Shown in pieces: positions 46,862 through 54,662 of a stretch of 64,000 nt of DNA (its first letter is position 1; every line of letters starts with the position of its first letter). The stretch comes from an uncultured Pelagibacteraceae bacterium. Lineage in GTDB: Bacteria > Pseudomonadota > Alphaproteobacteria > Pelagibacterales > Pelagibacteraceae. The position numbers and the translations under genes are program-made. The stretch lies in assembly GCA_902614975.1 (NCBI GenBank), contig CACMND010000004.1:52711-116710 (forward strand), written 5' to 3'. The notes under the pieces are model-generated. The model saw only the letters and a list, made by a program, of their open reading frames with translations. It was not told where the DNA came from and did not search any database.

Positions 46862-47737
46862 ATGACTTCTAAAGTTGCTTTCATAGGTCTTGGTGTAATG
46901 GGTTATCCAATGGCAGGATATATATCAAAAGCAGGAAATAATGTAACTGTTTTTAACAGAACAAAATCAAAAGCAGAAAAATGGATTGGTGAATACAAAG
47001 GTAATATGGCTGATACACCATCTGAAGCTGCTAAAGATGCTGATTTTATTTTTACGTGTGTTGGGAATGATGACGATTTAAGACAAGTCTCTTTAGGAGA
47101 ACATGGGTTATTTCATAATGCTAAAGAGGGGTGCGTATATATAGATAATTCAACAGTGTCTGCTGAAATTTCTAGAGAACTTTATAAAGCTGCAAAAGAT
47201 AAAGGATTTGGTTTTTTAGATGCTCCTATATCTGGAGGACAATCAGGTGCTGAAGGTGGGATATTAACTGTCATGGTTGGTGGCGATGAAAATAATTTTA
47301 AAAAAGCAGAGCCAATAATTGATTGTTATAGTAAAAAAGTAACTTTAATCGGACCATCAGGTAGTGGACAATTAACTAAGATGGTTAATCAAATGTGTAT
47401 AGGAGGATTAGTTCAAGGATTATCAGAAGCAGTAAATTTTGGAATTAATGCAGGTTTAGATATGGATAAAGTTATGGAAACTATTTCAAAAGGAGCAGCT
47501 CAATCTTGGCAAATGGAAAATAGATATAAAACTATGGTAGCTGATAAATTTGATTACGGATTTGCTGTAGATTGGATGAGAAAAGATTTAAAAATTTGTA
47601 TTGAAGAAGCAAAAAGAAATGGTTCGCCTGTACCAGTAACTGAAATTGTTGATGGTTATTATGCCGAAGTTCAAAAAATGGGTGGAAACCGTTGGGATAG
47701 CTCAAGTTTAATAGCTAGATTAAAAAAGAAAAAATAA
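46862..47737 (+). CDS. 3-hydroxyisobutyrate dehydrogenase/tartronate semialdehyde reductase family
   Basis: Beta-hydroxyacid dehydrogenase of 291 residues. The NAD(P) loop is IGLGVMGYPMAGYI (about 8-21), with an Arg after the second strand (FNRTKSKAE) that favours NADP, the substrate motif DAPISGGQSGAEGG (about 119-132), and the catalytic Lys in GSGQLTKMVNQM (about 166-177). No Shine-Dalgarno is visible before the ATG. Which hydroxyacid is used cannot be decided: 3-hydroxyisobutyrate, tartronate semialdehyde or succinate semialdehyde reductase types all fit. Confidence 0.88.
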   Translation: MTSKVAFIGLGVMGYPMAGYISKAGNNVTVFNRTKSKAEKWIGEYKGNMADTPSEAAKDADFIFTCVGNDDDLRQVSLGEHGLFHNAKEGCVYIDNSTVSAEISRELYKAAKDKGFGFLDAPISGGQSGAEGGILTVMVGGDENNFKKAEPIIDCYSKKVTLIGPSGSGQLTKMVNQMCIGGLVQGLSEAVNFGINAGLDMDKVMETISKGAAQSWQMENRYKTMVADKFDYGFAVDWMRKDLKICIEEAKRNGSPVPVTEIVDGYYAEVQKMGGNRWDSSSLIARLKKKK

Positions 47738-47739
47738 TT

Positions 47740-48345
47740 GTGTCTACCACTGTTCCCTACTACGAGGATTTTTCCGAAATAAAAAAGAAAATTTGGTTAA
47801 TGTTAACTGATGCAGTTACTAATAGATCGTCTCCTTTTAGAATACCTGTATTTTCATGTGGTAGTGAAGATAATATTGAAAGTAGAATTGTTGTTCTAAG
47901 AAAATCAGATGAACAAAAAAATATAGTTCAATTCCACAGTGATATTAGATCTGATAAAATTAAAATATTAGAAAAAAACCCGAATTCATCGATGTTATTT
48001 TATGATAAAGACGAAAAAATACAGGTTAGATTAAAAGTCGAAGCAATTATCAATCACAATAATGATATAACAAAACAATCTTGGGAAAAAACTCAACATA
48101 TAAGTCGTAAATGTTACTTGGTAGATAATGGACCAGGAACAGAGTCTGATATTCCAACATCTGGTTTAAAACCTGAATTAGATAATTTTGATTACACAAA
48201 AGAACAAAGTGAAGAAGGATATAAAAACTTTACTGTTATACAGTGTAAAATTAAATCTATAGAATGGTTATATTTAGCTGCAAAAGGTCATCGAAGAGCT
48301 AGATTTGATATTGATAATAGTAAAGATACTTGGTTGGTACCATAA
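47740..48345 (+). CDS. Pyridoxamine 5'-phosphate oxidase-like flavin protein
   Basis: Split-barrel flavin-binding protein of 201 residues. The FMN-contact pattern is visible in ESRIVVLRKSDEQKNIVQFHSDIRSDKIKIL (about 47-77) and in LFYDKDEKIQVRLKVEAII (about 86-104). It resembles bacterial PNPOx-like proteins and lacks the exact C-terminal signature of PdxH, so true PNP oxidase activity is not assured. The start is GTG 47740, 2 nt after the upstream stop. Its stop overlaps the next gene (TAATG). Confidence 0.75.
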   Translation: MSTTVPYYEDFSEIKKKIWLMLTDAVTNRSSPFRIPVFSCGSEDNIESRIVVLRKSDEQKNIVQFHSDIRSDKIKILEKNPNSSMLFYDKDEKIQVRLKVEAIINHNNDITKQSWEKTQHISRKCYLVDNGPGTESDIPTSGLKPELDNFDYTKEQSEEGYKNFTVIQCKIKSIEWLYLAAKGHRRARFDIDNSKDTWLVP

Positions 48346-48740
48346 TGAAAAAATATGAAGCTATGGTTTTGTCTTGTATGGATCCAAGGTTTCAGCCAAA
48401 AGTTTTTAATTATTTAAAAAAAAAGAATTTAACAGGAAAATATAGCTCATTTACTATTGCTGGAGCTGCCATCGGAGTAACTTCTAAAAAATTTAAAAAA
48501 TGGCAATCAACCTTTTTGGATAATTTATCAACTTCAATAAAGTTACATAATATAAGTAAATTAATAGTAATTAATCACGAAGATTGTGGTGCAGCTAAAA
48601 TAGTTAATGGGAAGAAAAAATTTAATTCAACTATAGAAAAGAAAATTCACAAGGATTCTTTTAAAAAAATTAAATTAATTATAGATAGAAAATTCCCAGA
48701 GTTGAAAATAAATTTTAAAATTTTATCGCTAAAAGATTAA
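48345..48740 (+). CDS. Minimal beta-carbonic-anhydrase-like protein
   Basis: A 131-residue protein with the beta-CA zinc pattern: Cys11-x-Asp13-x-Arg15 in LSCMDPRF, and His78-x2-Cys81 in NHEDCGAA. IAGAAIG (about 38-44) matches the strand before the dimer contact. At about 60% of normal beta-CA length it may be a compact enzyme or a related zinc protein. I use ATG 48345, which overlaps the upstream stop; a longer frame from 48330 is less likely. The gene ends 4 nt before a convergent stop. Confidence 0.72.
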   Translation: MKKYEAMVLSCMDPRFQPKVFNYLKKKNLTGKYSSFTIAGAAIGVTSKKFKKWQSTFLDNLSTSIKLHNISKLIVINHEDCGAAKIVNGKKKFNSTIEKKIHKDSFKKIKLIIDRKFPELKINFKILSLKD

Positions 48741-48744
48741 TCTT

Positions 48745-49035
48745 TTAAAGTCCTTTAATTATTATGTTTGTCCCCTCAGCATTATCCAATCTTATTTGTT
48801 TTATTGGTTTATATTCTTCTGAATTATACCACTCTAGCGCCCTCTCATAACTTGGAAATTTTAGAACTATTATTCTTGGAAAATTAGTTTCTCCATCAAA
48901 TATTTGATATTCACCATTTCTTACCAAAAACTCTCCGTCAAATTTTTTTACAATTGGATTAACTTTTTCAATATACTCTTTATAATTTTCTGGATTAGTT
49001 ACTCTTAATTGTGCAATTACATACCCTGCTGACAT
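48745..49035 (-). CDS. DUF1330 family protein
   Basis: A 96-residue dimeric alpha-beta barrel-like protein of the DUF1330 type, with YVIAQLRVTNPENYKEYIEKV near the start and FPSYERALEWYNSEEYKPIKQIR near the end, the family hallmark. Function unknown. It lies 1 nt downstream of the gamma-carbonic-anhydrase-like gene on the same strand and is probably co-transcribed. Confidence 0.85.
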   Translation of the reverse strand: MSAGYVIAQLRVTNPENYKEYIEKVNPIVKKFDGEFLVRNGEYQIFDGETNFPRIIVLKFPSYERALEWYNSEEYKPIKQIRLDNAEGTNIIIKGL

Positions 49036-49036
49036 A

Positions 49037-49549
49037 TTAAAAAACAGTTTTTACGTATCTTTTCCAATTATCTTGGTAATGTTTTGCGTTCTCAGTAATT
49101 TTACCTATTTCTTCATCAGTAAGCTTTCTAACTACCCTGCCTGGGGCTCCAACTACTAATGAGTTATCTGGAATTTCTTTGTTTTCAGTTATTAATGCTT
49201 TTGCACCAATGATGCAGTTTTTACCTATTTTTGCATTATTTAAAATGACAGCTCCAATACCGATTAAACTATTATCTCCAATTGTACATCCATGGAGCAT
49301 AACTATATGACCAATAGTTACGTCTTTACCAATTCTTAAAGGGCAGCCTGGGTCTGTATGTAGAACGCTCCCATCTTGAACATTTGAACCTTCTCCGACG
49401 TGAATGTTTTCATTGTCCCCTCTAATTACAGCATTAAACCAAACACTAGAGTTTTTTTCTAATGTAACATCTCCTATAATAGTTGCATTTGGTGCTACCC
49501 AATTTTCGCCAGAGTTTTTTGGTTTTTTATCTTTTAAATCGTAAAACAT
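49037..49549 (-). CDS. Gamma-carbonic-anhydrase-like hexapeptide-repeat protein
   Basis: Left-handed beta-helix protein of 170 residues of the gamma-CA/YrdA family. The expected zinc-site His are visible in VLHTDPG, GHIVMLHGCTIG, and the motif WFNAVIRGDNENIHVGEGSNVQD (about 37-59) is diagnostic. Some members are active carbonic anhydrases, others bind acyl-CoA derivatives or act as assembly factors. It starts 20 bp from the divergent thioredoxin-fold gene. Confidence 0.88.
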   Translation of the reverse strand: MFYDLKDKKPKNSGENWVAPNATIIGDVTLEKNSSVWFNAVIRGDNENIHVGEGSNVQDGSVLHTDPGCPLRIGKDVTIGHIVMLHGCTIGDNSLIGIGAVILNNAKIGKNCIIGAKALITENKEIPDNSLVVGAPGRVVRKLTDEEIGKITENAKHYQDNWKRYVKTVF

Positions 49550-49569
49550 AATTTATATATTATTACATT

Positions 49570-50124
49570 ATGCCTATTAAAACACCAGTATGTGATTTTG
49601 GAAAAAGAGCAGAAAACTTTGAATTAAAATCTACAGAGAACAAATTAATATCTTTAAATGATATCAAAGGTGAAAATGGAACGTTGATAATGTTTATTTG
49701 TAATCATTGTCCATATGTAAAAGCGATTATAAAAGATGTGGTGGAAGATTGTACTAAACTTAATGATTTAGGAATAAATTCAGTTGCAATATGTTCTAAT
49801 GATCCAATTAATTATCCGGAAGACTCTTTTGAAAAAATGATAGAGTTTGCAATTAAACATAAGTTTAATTTTCCATACCTAATTGATGAAACACAAAACA
49901 TTGCTAGAAAATATGAGGCTGTGTGTACTCCAGATTTTTTTGGTTATGATAAAGATTTTGGTCTTCAATATAGAGGAAGAATTAGAGAATTAAGGGAATT
50001 AAAACCTGTCAGATCTGGAGATAGTGATTTATTTATTGCTATGAAACAAGTTTCAGAAACAGGTAAAGGTCCTGAAGAACAATTCCCAAGCATGGGTTGT
50101 GGTATTAAGTGGTCATCTAATTAA
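49570..50124 (+). CDS. Thioredoxin-fold AhpC/TSA family protein
   Basis: A 184-residue redoxin with the motif MFICNHCPYVKAIIKD (about 41-56). This CxxC, C-N-H-C followed by P-Y-V-K-A, is typical of a widespread cytosolic thioredoxin-like family. Later residues include SNDPINYPEDS and a cis-Pro region YEAVCTPDFFGYD. No signal peptide is visible, so it is probably cytoplasmic. Its physiological partner is unknown. Its stop overlaps the glycosyltransferase start (TAATG). Confidence 0.87.
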   Translation: MPIKTPVCDFGKRAENFELKSTENKLISLNDIKGENGTLIMFICNHCPYVKAIIKDVVEDCTKLNDLGINSVAICSNDPINYPEDSFEKMIEFAIKHKFNFPYLIDETQNIARKYEAVCTPDFFGYDKDFGLQYRGRIRELRELKPVRSGDSDLFIAMKQVSETGKGPEEQFPSMGCGIKWSSN

Positions 50125-51206
50125 TGTATTTAATAATAACTAGAACTTTCCCTCCTGAAGTTGGTGGTATGCAAAATCTAATGTGGGGGTTAGCTAGATC
50201 ATTATCAAAACTTGATATGGTTAAAGTTTTTGCCGATTATCACAAAGATCATAAAAAGTTTGATAATAAAGTTTCATTTACAATTGAAAGAGTTAGTGGA
50301 GTTAAATTATTAAGAAAATATAGAAAATCTTTACTTATAAATGAATATTTAAATGAAAATAAAAATGTAAATTGTATTATTGCAGATCACTGGAAAAGTT
50401 TAGAACTTATAAAATCCCCAAAAAAGAAAATATGTTTAATACATTCTAAAGAAATTAATCACCCTAAAGGATCTAGACTGAACAAAAAAGTTCTGGAGGT
50501 TTTAAATCATGTTGATCATGTTGTAGCAAACTCAAATTTCACAAAAAATTTAGCGGTTAGTCTTGGAGTTGAAGAAAAAAGATTAACAGTCATAAATCCA
50601 GGTGTAGATCCCGTTGAAGAAATTCCAAAAGATGACCTTAAACAAGCAGAAGAAATGTTAAAAGGAAAAAAACAAAGACTAATTACTGTATCAAGATTTG
50701 ATAAAAGAAAAAATCATGAAAAAGTTATAATGGCTATTCGTAATTTAAAAGAGAAATATCCTGATATTACTTACACTTGTATAGGATATGGAGATGAAGA
50801 AGAAAATTTAAAAAAATTAGTGATAGAATTAAATCTTGATAAATATGTAAATTTTTTAAGTGATATCTCTAATGAATTGAAAAATGCATTAATTGCAAAA
50901 TCAAATATTTTTATAATGCCATCAATAATTCACAAAACCTCAGTTGAGGGCTTTGGTATTTCTTTCATTGAGGCTGCACAATATGGTATCCCATCTATAG
51001 GAGGTAAAGATGGTGGTGCTTCTGATGCAATTGTTCATAATAAAACGGGACTAATTTGTGATGGTAATAGTTTAGATGAAATTTATTCAAGCATAGATAA
51101 TTTATTTGTAGGTAATAAGTATGTTGAATTTGGAAAAGAATGCAAAATACACGCTGAAAATTTTCTTTGGGACAAGATAATTGAAAACTACAGAAGAATC
51201 TTATAA
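50124..51206 (+). CDS. Glycosyltransferase family 4
   Basis: GT-B fold glycosyltransferase of 360 residues. The N-terminal domain has TRTFPPEVGGMQNLMWGLAR (about 6-25), the donor-binding core has VSRFDKRKNHEKVI (about 189-202), and the E-x7-E motif is in SVEGFGISFIEAAQYGIPSIG (about 272-292). Probably transfers a sugar in LPS or surface glycan assembly. Acceptor and donor are not readable. It overlaps the redoxin gene by one base. Confidence 0.88.
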   Translation: MYLIITRTFPPEVGGMQNLMWGLARSLSKLDMVKVFADYHKDHKKFDNKVSFTIERVSGVKLLRKYRKSLLINEYLNENKNVNCIIADHWKSLELIKSPKKKICLIHSKEINHPKGSRLNKKVLEVLNHVDHVVANSNFTKNLAVSLGVEEKRLTVINPGVDPVEEIPKDDLKQAEEMLKGKKQRLITVSRFDKRKNHEKVIMAIRNLKEKYPDITYTCIGYGDEEENLKKLVIELNLDKYVNFLSDISNELKNALIAKSNIFIMPSIIHKTSVEGFGISFIEAAQYGIPSIGGKDGGASDAIVHNKTGLICDGNSLDEIYSSIDNLFVGNKYVEFGKECKIHAENFLWDKIIENYRRIL

Positions 51207-51215
51207 AATTCAAAT

Positions 51216-51632
51216 ATGTTAGATAAATTTAATGGAATAATTTATTTAAGTATTTTCATTGTTCATTTTATCGTTTACGCCGTTTATGCCTTCAGAACAG
51301 TAGTTGCAACAAAGTCATTTTTAGATCAATACAATATAGATCACTCTGCAGCTGTAATGGTTAGATTTTTTGGAGCACCGTTTGTTGCATCAGTTTTAGT
51401 AGCACTATACATAATGTTAGTTAAAGCAGATGGTTTGGCAGGAACATGGGGTTTCTTTACATTAATTTTTGCTCAAAACGTTTTATATTTTTTAATTGGA
51501 ATTTATACAATTTATATCAATAAGCTTGGACATAACGAAAAAACAAATAGTGAAGGTGTCATTGCATCTGGAATTTTGACAGTTTTAAGTGGAATTCTTT
51601 GTTACGGTCTAGCTGATAAAATTTATATTTAA
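51216..51632 (+). CDS. Small four-helix membrane protein, unrecognised
   Basis: A 138-residue hydrophobic protein with about four membrane helices (about 6-28, 45-67, 78-100 and 115-135) and a short polar loop KSFLDQYNIDHSAA after helix 1. I do not recognise the family. It starts 9 nt after the glycosyltransferase and its last 4 bp overlap the end of the convergent tctA. No catalytic motif is visible. Confidence 0.65.
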   Translation: MLDKFNGIIYLSIFIVHFIVYAVYAFRTVVATKSFLDQYNIDHSAAVMVRFFGAPFVASVLVALYIMLVKADGLAGTWGFFTLIFAQNVLYFLIGIYTIYINKLGHNEKTNSEGVIASGILTVLSGILCYGLADKIYI

Positions 51633-53128
51633 TTTTTTTTTCTAAAAGTTGAAAATATTTGCCACCCTACAATTGTGATTGTGATCAATAATATTATTAG
51701 AGTTATTGGTCTATCCCATAAAAAATTAGGTGAACCATCACTTATTAATAGTGATCTTCTCAATGTTTCCTCCATCAGTCCCCCGAGTACAAAAGCTAAT
51801 ATTAAAGGTGGCATGGGAAAATCATAGAGCCTTAAAAAAGTTGCAACCACTGCAATACCTATCATTAAGAAAATATCAAAATTGTTAAATGACATTAGAT
51901 ATATTCCTGTTACTGAAAAAAATAAAATTAAAGGAATTAAGTAATTTCTAGGTACTGCTAAAATTCTAGCGATATAAGGTATTAAAGGTAAATTTAAAAT
52001 TAAAAGCACGACCATACCAATGTACATTGACATGATAACTGACCAGAAAATTTCAGGATTAGTTTGATAAAGTCTTGGTCCAGGCTGAATACCAAATCCT
52101 AAAAGAGCTCCAAGCATAACTGCAGTTGTTCCACTTCCAGGAATTCCTAATGTTAGCAATGGAACAAATGAACCAGAGCAAGCCGCATTATTTGCTGTCT
52201 CTGGTGCTGACAAACCATGAACGCTACCTTTTCCAAACTTTTGTTTTTCTTCTTCATTTACATAATTTCTTTCCATTCCATATGCTAAGAAAGATGCAAT
52301 TGTTGCTCCTGCGCCAGGTAAAACACCAATTAAGAAACCAAGTATAGATGACCTGGGTATTGTTTTAGCCATTTTAATTGTTTCCTCTTTATTTACTTTA
52401 ATTGAGCCTAACTCTGTTAATGAAATTTGTTTTGCAGCTCTGTTTGGATCTTTCCCTCTAAAAATAATCGTTAGAGCTTCACTCATTGCAAATGTTGCCA
52501 TTACAATTAATACAAAGCTTATTCCATCAGTTAAGTTCATATTGTTAAATGTGAACCTTGTAATATCTGACAATGAGTCTTGACCAACTGTTGCAAGCAT
52601 TAATCCTAATACAACCATCATCATTGCCTTTAAAAACTGTCCTTTTGATGAAAATGCTGAAATGGCGGTTAAACCTAAGATCATTAATGCAAAATAATCA
52701 GGTGATCTAAAAGCTAAACTTACTTTTGACAAACTAGGGGCTGCAACTAATAAAAATATTGCAGAAATTGTTCCACCTGCAAATGAACTATAAGCGGCGA
52801 TTGCTAAAGCTTTACCAGCTTTACCTTGTTGTGCCATTGGATAACCATCAAAAGCAGTAGCAACAGTTCCTGGTATTCCAGGAGCATTTAACAAAATAGA
52901 AGATGTAGATCCTCCAAATACTGCACCATAGTAAACTCCTGCCATTAAAATTAAACCTGTTGATGGATCAAAGCCGTAGGTAATTGGTATCATTAATGCA
53001 ATTGCAGTCATTGGTCCAAGTCCAGGTAACATTCCAATTATTGTTCCTGCAAAACATCCAACCATCACCATTAAAATATTTGTTAGAGATAAAGCAGTTG
53101 ATAATCCGATAAGTATTCCTTCGATCAT
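51629..53128 (-). CDS. tctA: Tripartite tricarboxylate transporter large subunit TctA
   Basis: Twelve-helix permease of a TTT-family transporter. It has 499 residues with GTIIGMLPGLGPMTAIALMIPITYGFDPSTGLI (about 28-61), the repeated GVLPGAGATIASFLAYG (about 268-284), and GSGTTAVMLGALLG. The family imports citrate and other carboxylates or aromatic acids by a sodium or proton gradient. It overlaps tctB by 4 bp (ATGA). Confidence 0.96.
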   Translation of the reverse strand: MIEGILIGLSTALSLTNILMVMVGCFAGTIIGMLPGLGPMTAIALMIPITYGFDPSTGLILMAGVYYGAVFGGSTSSILLNAPGIPGTVATAFDGYPMAQQGKAGKALAIAAYSSFAGGTISAIFLLVAAPSLSKVSLAFRSPDYFALMILGLTAISAFSSKGQFLKAMMMVVLGLMLATVGQDSLSDITRFTFNNMNLTDGISFVLIVMATFAMSEALTIIFRGKDPNRAAKQISLTELGSIKVNKEETIKMAKTIPRSSILGFLIGVLPGAGATIASFLAYGMERNYVNEEEKQKFGKGSVHGLSAPETANNAACSGSFVPLLTLGIPGSGTTAVMLGALLGFGIQPGPRLYQTNPEIFWSVIMSMYIGMVVLLILNLPLIPYIARILAVPRNYLIPLILFFSVTGIYLMSFNNFDIFLMIGIAVVATFLRLYDFPMPPLILAFVLGGLMEETLRRSLLISDGSPNFLWDRPITLIILLITITIVGWQIFSTFRKKN

Positions 53129-53595
53129 CCCATAACTCCAATGTATTTTAAAAATGGATCACGAAGATAAATGTTTAATAATCCGTGTAACAAATACATA
53201 AATGCAGCAACAAATGGGAAAGATAAAATAAACATCAGTCCCCATCTTCTTTCACCTAAGAAATAGTAAGATGCAAAAAGAAATAAAGAAGTTGATATAA
53301 AATATCCAATTTTTAAAATTACAGCAGCATATATTAGTGAGATAATTATTAGATAAATTATACTTTTGTAATCTAAGTGTTTATGATTTACCTCTGTAGT
53401 AACTTTTTCAGGTAAAATTATTTTTAAACTCGATAAAACTATTCCTGCCCAACCTAAATATATTGGAAAAGTCCTAGCATTGAATGGTGCGTTCTCATCA
53501 AATGCAAATACTTGAATGTTGTATGCAGTGTATAGATAAAATACTGATAAAACTAAAAAAAGCAGTGAGATAAATTTTGTAGGACTTATTCTCAC
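53125..53595 (-). CDS. tctB: Tripartite tricarboxylate transporter small subunit TctB
   Basis: Small four-helix subunit, 156 residues, with the FNARTFPIYLGWAGIVLSSLKIIL segment typical of TctB and paired hydrophobic helices in the second half (SLIYAAVILKIGYFISTSLFLFASYYFLG). The start is GTG 53595; the only nearby ATG is followed at once by a stop. It lies between tctC and tctA. Confidence 0.87.
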   Translation of the reverse strand: MRISPTKFISLLFLVLSVFYLYTAYNIQVFAFDENAPFNARTFPIYLGWAGIVLSSLKIILPEKVTTEVNHKHLDYKSIIYLIIISLIYAAVILKIGYFISTSLFLFASYYFLGERRWGLMFILSFPFVAAFMYLLHGLLNIYLRDPFLKYIGVMG

Positions 53596-53612
53596 TGCTT
53601 TACATTCTTTAA

Positions 53613-53628
53613 TAATCTATAAAGATTA
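53613..53628 (-). other. Short hairpin at the tctC-tctB junction
   Basis: On the minus strand TAATCT pairs with AGATTA around a 4-nt loop; the 5' arm begins with the TAA stop of tctC. It is AT-only and weak, but occupies the same position as the stronger hairpins after the other two binding-protein genes in this window. Confidence 0.3.
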
Positions 53629-54600
53629 TATTACTCCAAGTTTTTTCATCAGAGCTGTCATTTCAACTGTTTGTTTTTCTAAGAACGCATCAAATTTAGA
53701 ACCTGGGTTATAAATATTTACCCATGCGTTTCTTTTTCTAACAGCTTCCCACTCTGGTGTCTTTTGAACATCACCAAGCATTTTAGAGATTTTGTTATAG
53801 TCACTCATACTCATGCTTTTTGGTGCAAAGAAACCTCTCCAGTTAACAAACTGAACATCATATCCTTGCTCTTTTAATGTTGGAGCTTCCGGTGCATCAC
53901 CTACTCTTTCAGGAGCAGTAATACCGATTATTCTTACTTGATCTCTAGCACCCATTACTTCACCTAAACCTGTTGAAAGTATTTGAGTTTCTCCAGATAA
54001 AAGTCCAGCAAGTGCTTTTCCACCAGCATCATATGGAACATAAATCACATCGTTTGGATTTGCTCCAGCTGCTTGGAAAGCTAACGCACCAATTAAATGG
54101 TCCATGCTTCCTCTTACAGATCCTCCAGCCATTTTAATTGACTTTGGATCTTTTTGATATTGATCAACTGCATCTTTGAAATTTTTGATTGGAGAATTTT
54201 TTGCTACAACTATTGCACCATAATCTCCAATTACACCTGCAATTGGTTTAACATCTTTATAAGATAATGTACCAGTTCCTTTTACATAACCTTTGTGTCT
54301 TGTGATAGATCTTAACACCAATGGTGTTGACTGAACTAAAACTGTATCTTTTGGAGCGTTATTGATTAGGTAAGCTAAAGCTTTACCACCCCCACCACCT
54401 GACATATTTTCAAATGATGCACTTTTCAAAAAACCAGCTTTTGTTAATGCTTCTCCAGTACCTCTAGCAGTTCCATCCCAACCACCACCAGCACCACCGC
54501 CAATTAAAAAATGTAATTTTTCAACTGCGAATGAACTTGTTGATGAAAACAGAAGGAAAGCAGAGAATAAAACTGAAATAAAAGTTTTAATTAGTTTCAT
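53626..54600 (-). CDS. tctC: Tripartite tricarboxylate transporter binding protein TctC
   Basis: Bug-family periplasmic receptor of 324 residues. I start at ATG 54600 (MKLIKTFISVLFSAFLLF), which opens directly into a signal peptide and has GAGAGGAAA as Shine-Dalgarno; the frame extends to 54642 but adds a polar stretch before the signal. Mature features are LHFLIGGGAGGGWDGTARGTGEAL and the C-terminal TPEWEAVRKRNAW. Ligand unknown: TctC homologues bind many carboxylates. It is driven by a promoter like that of dctP. Confidence 0.92.
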   Translation of the reverse strand: MKLIKTFISVLFSAFLLFSSTSSFAVEKLHFLIGGGAGGGWDGTARGTGEALTKAGFLKSASFENMSGGGGGKALAYLINNAPKDTVLVQSTPLVLRSITRHKGYVKGTGTLSYKDVKPIAGVIGDYGAIVVAKNSPIKNFKDAVDQYQKDPKSIKMAGGSVRGSMDHLIGALAFQAAGANPNDVIYVPYDAGGKALAGLLSGETQILSTGLGEVMGARDQVRIIGITAPERVGDAPEAPTLKEQGYDVQFVNWRGFFAPKSMSMSDYNKISKMLGDVQKTPEWEAVRKRNAWVNIYNPGSKFDAFLEKQTVEMTALMKKLGVI

Positions 54601-54633
54601 TATTTCCTCTCTTATTATATTTATGAAGTCATC

Positions 54634-54662
54634 ATTAAACATAAGTTATAAATTTTAGTCAA
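54634..54662 (-). promoter_or_regulatory. Promoter of tctCBA
   Basis: TTGACT (54662-54657) and TTTAAT (54639-54634) with a 17-nt spacer, identical in both boxes and spacing to the dctP promoter. The -35 overlaps the first base of the divergent abrB-like start. The start site would be near 54627, giving a leader of about 27 nt with a good Shine-Dalgarno. Confidence 0.65.
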
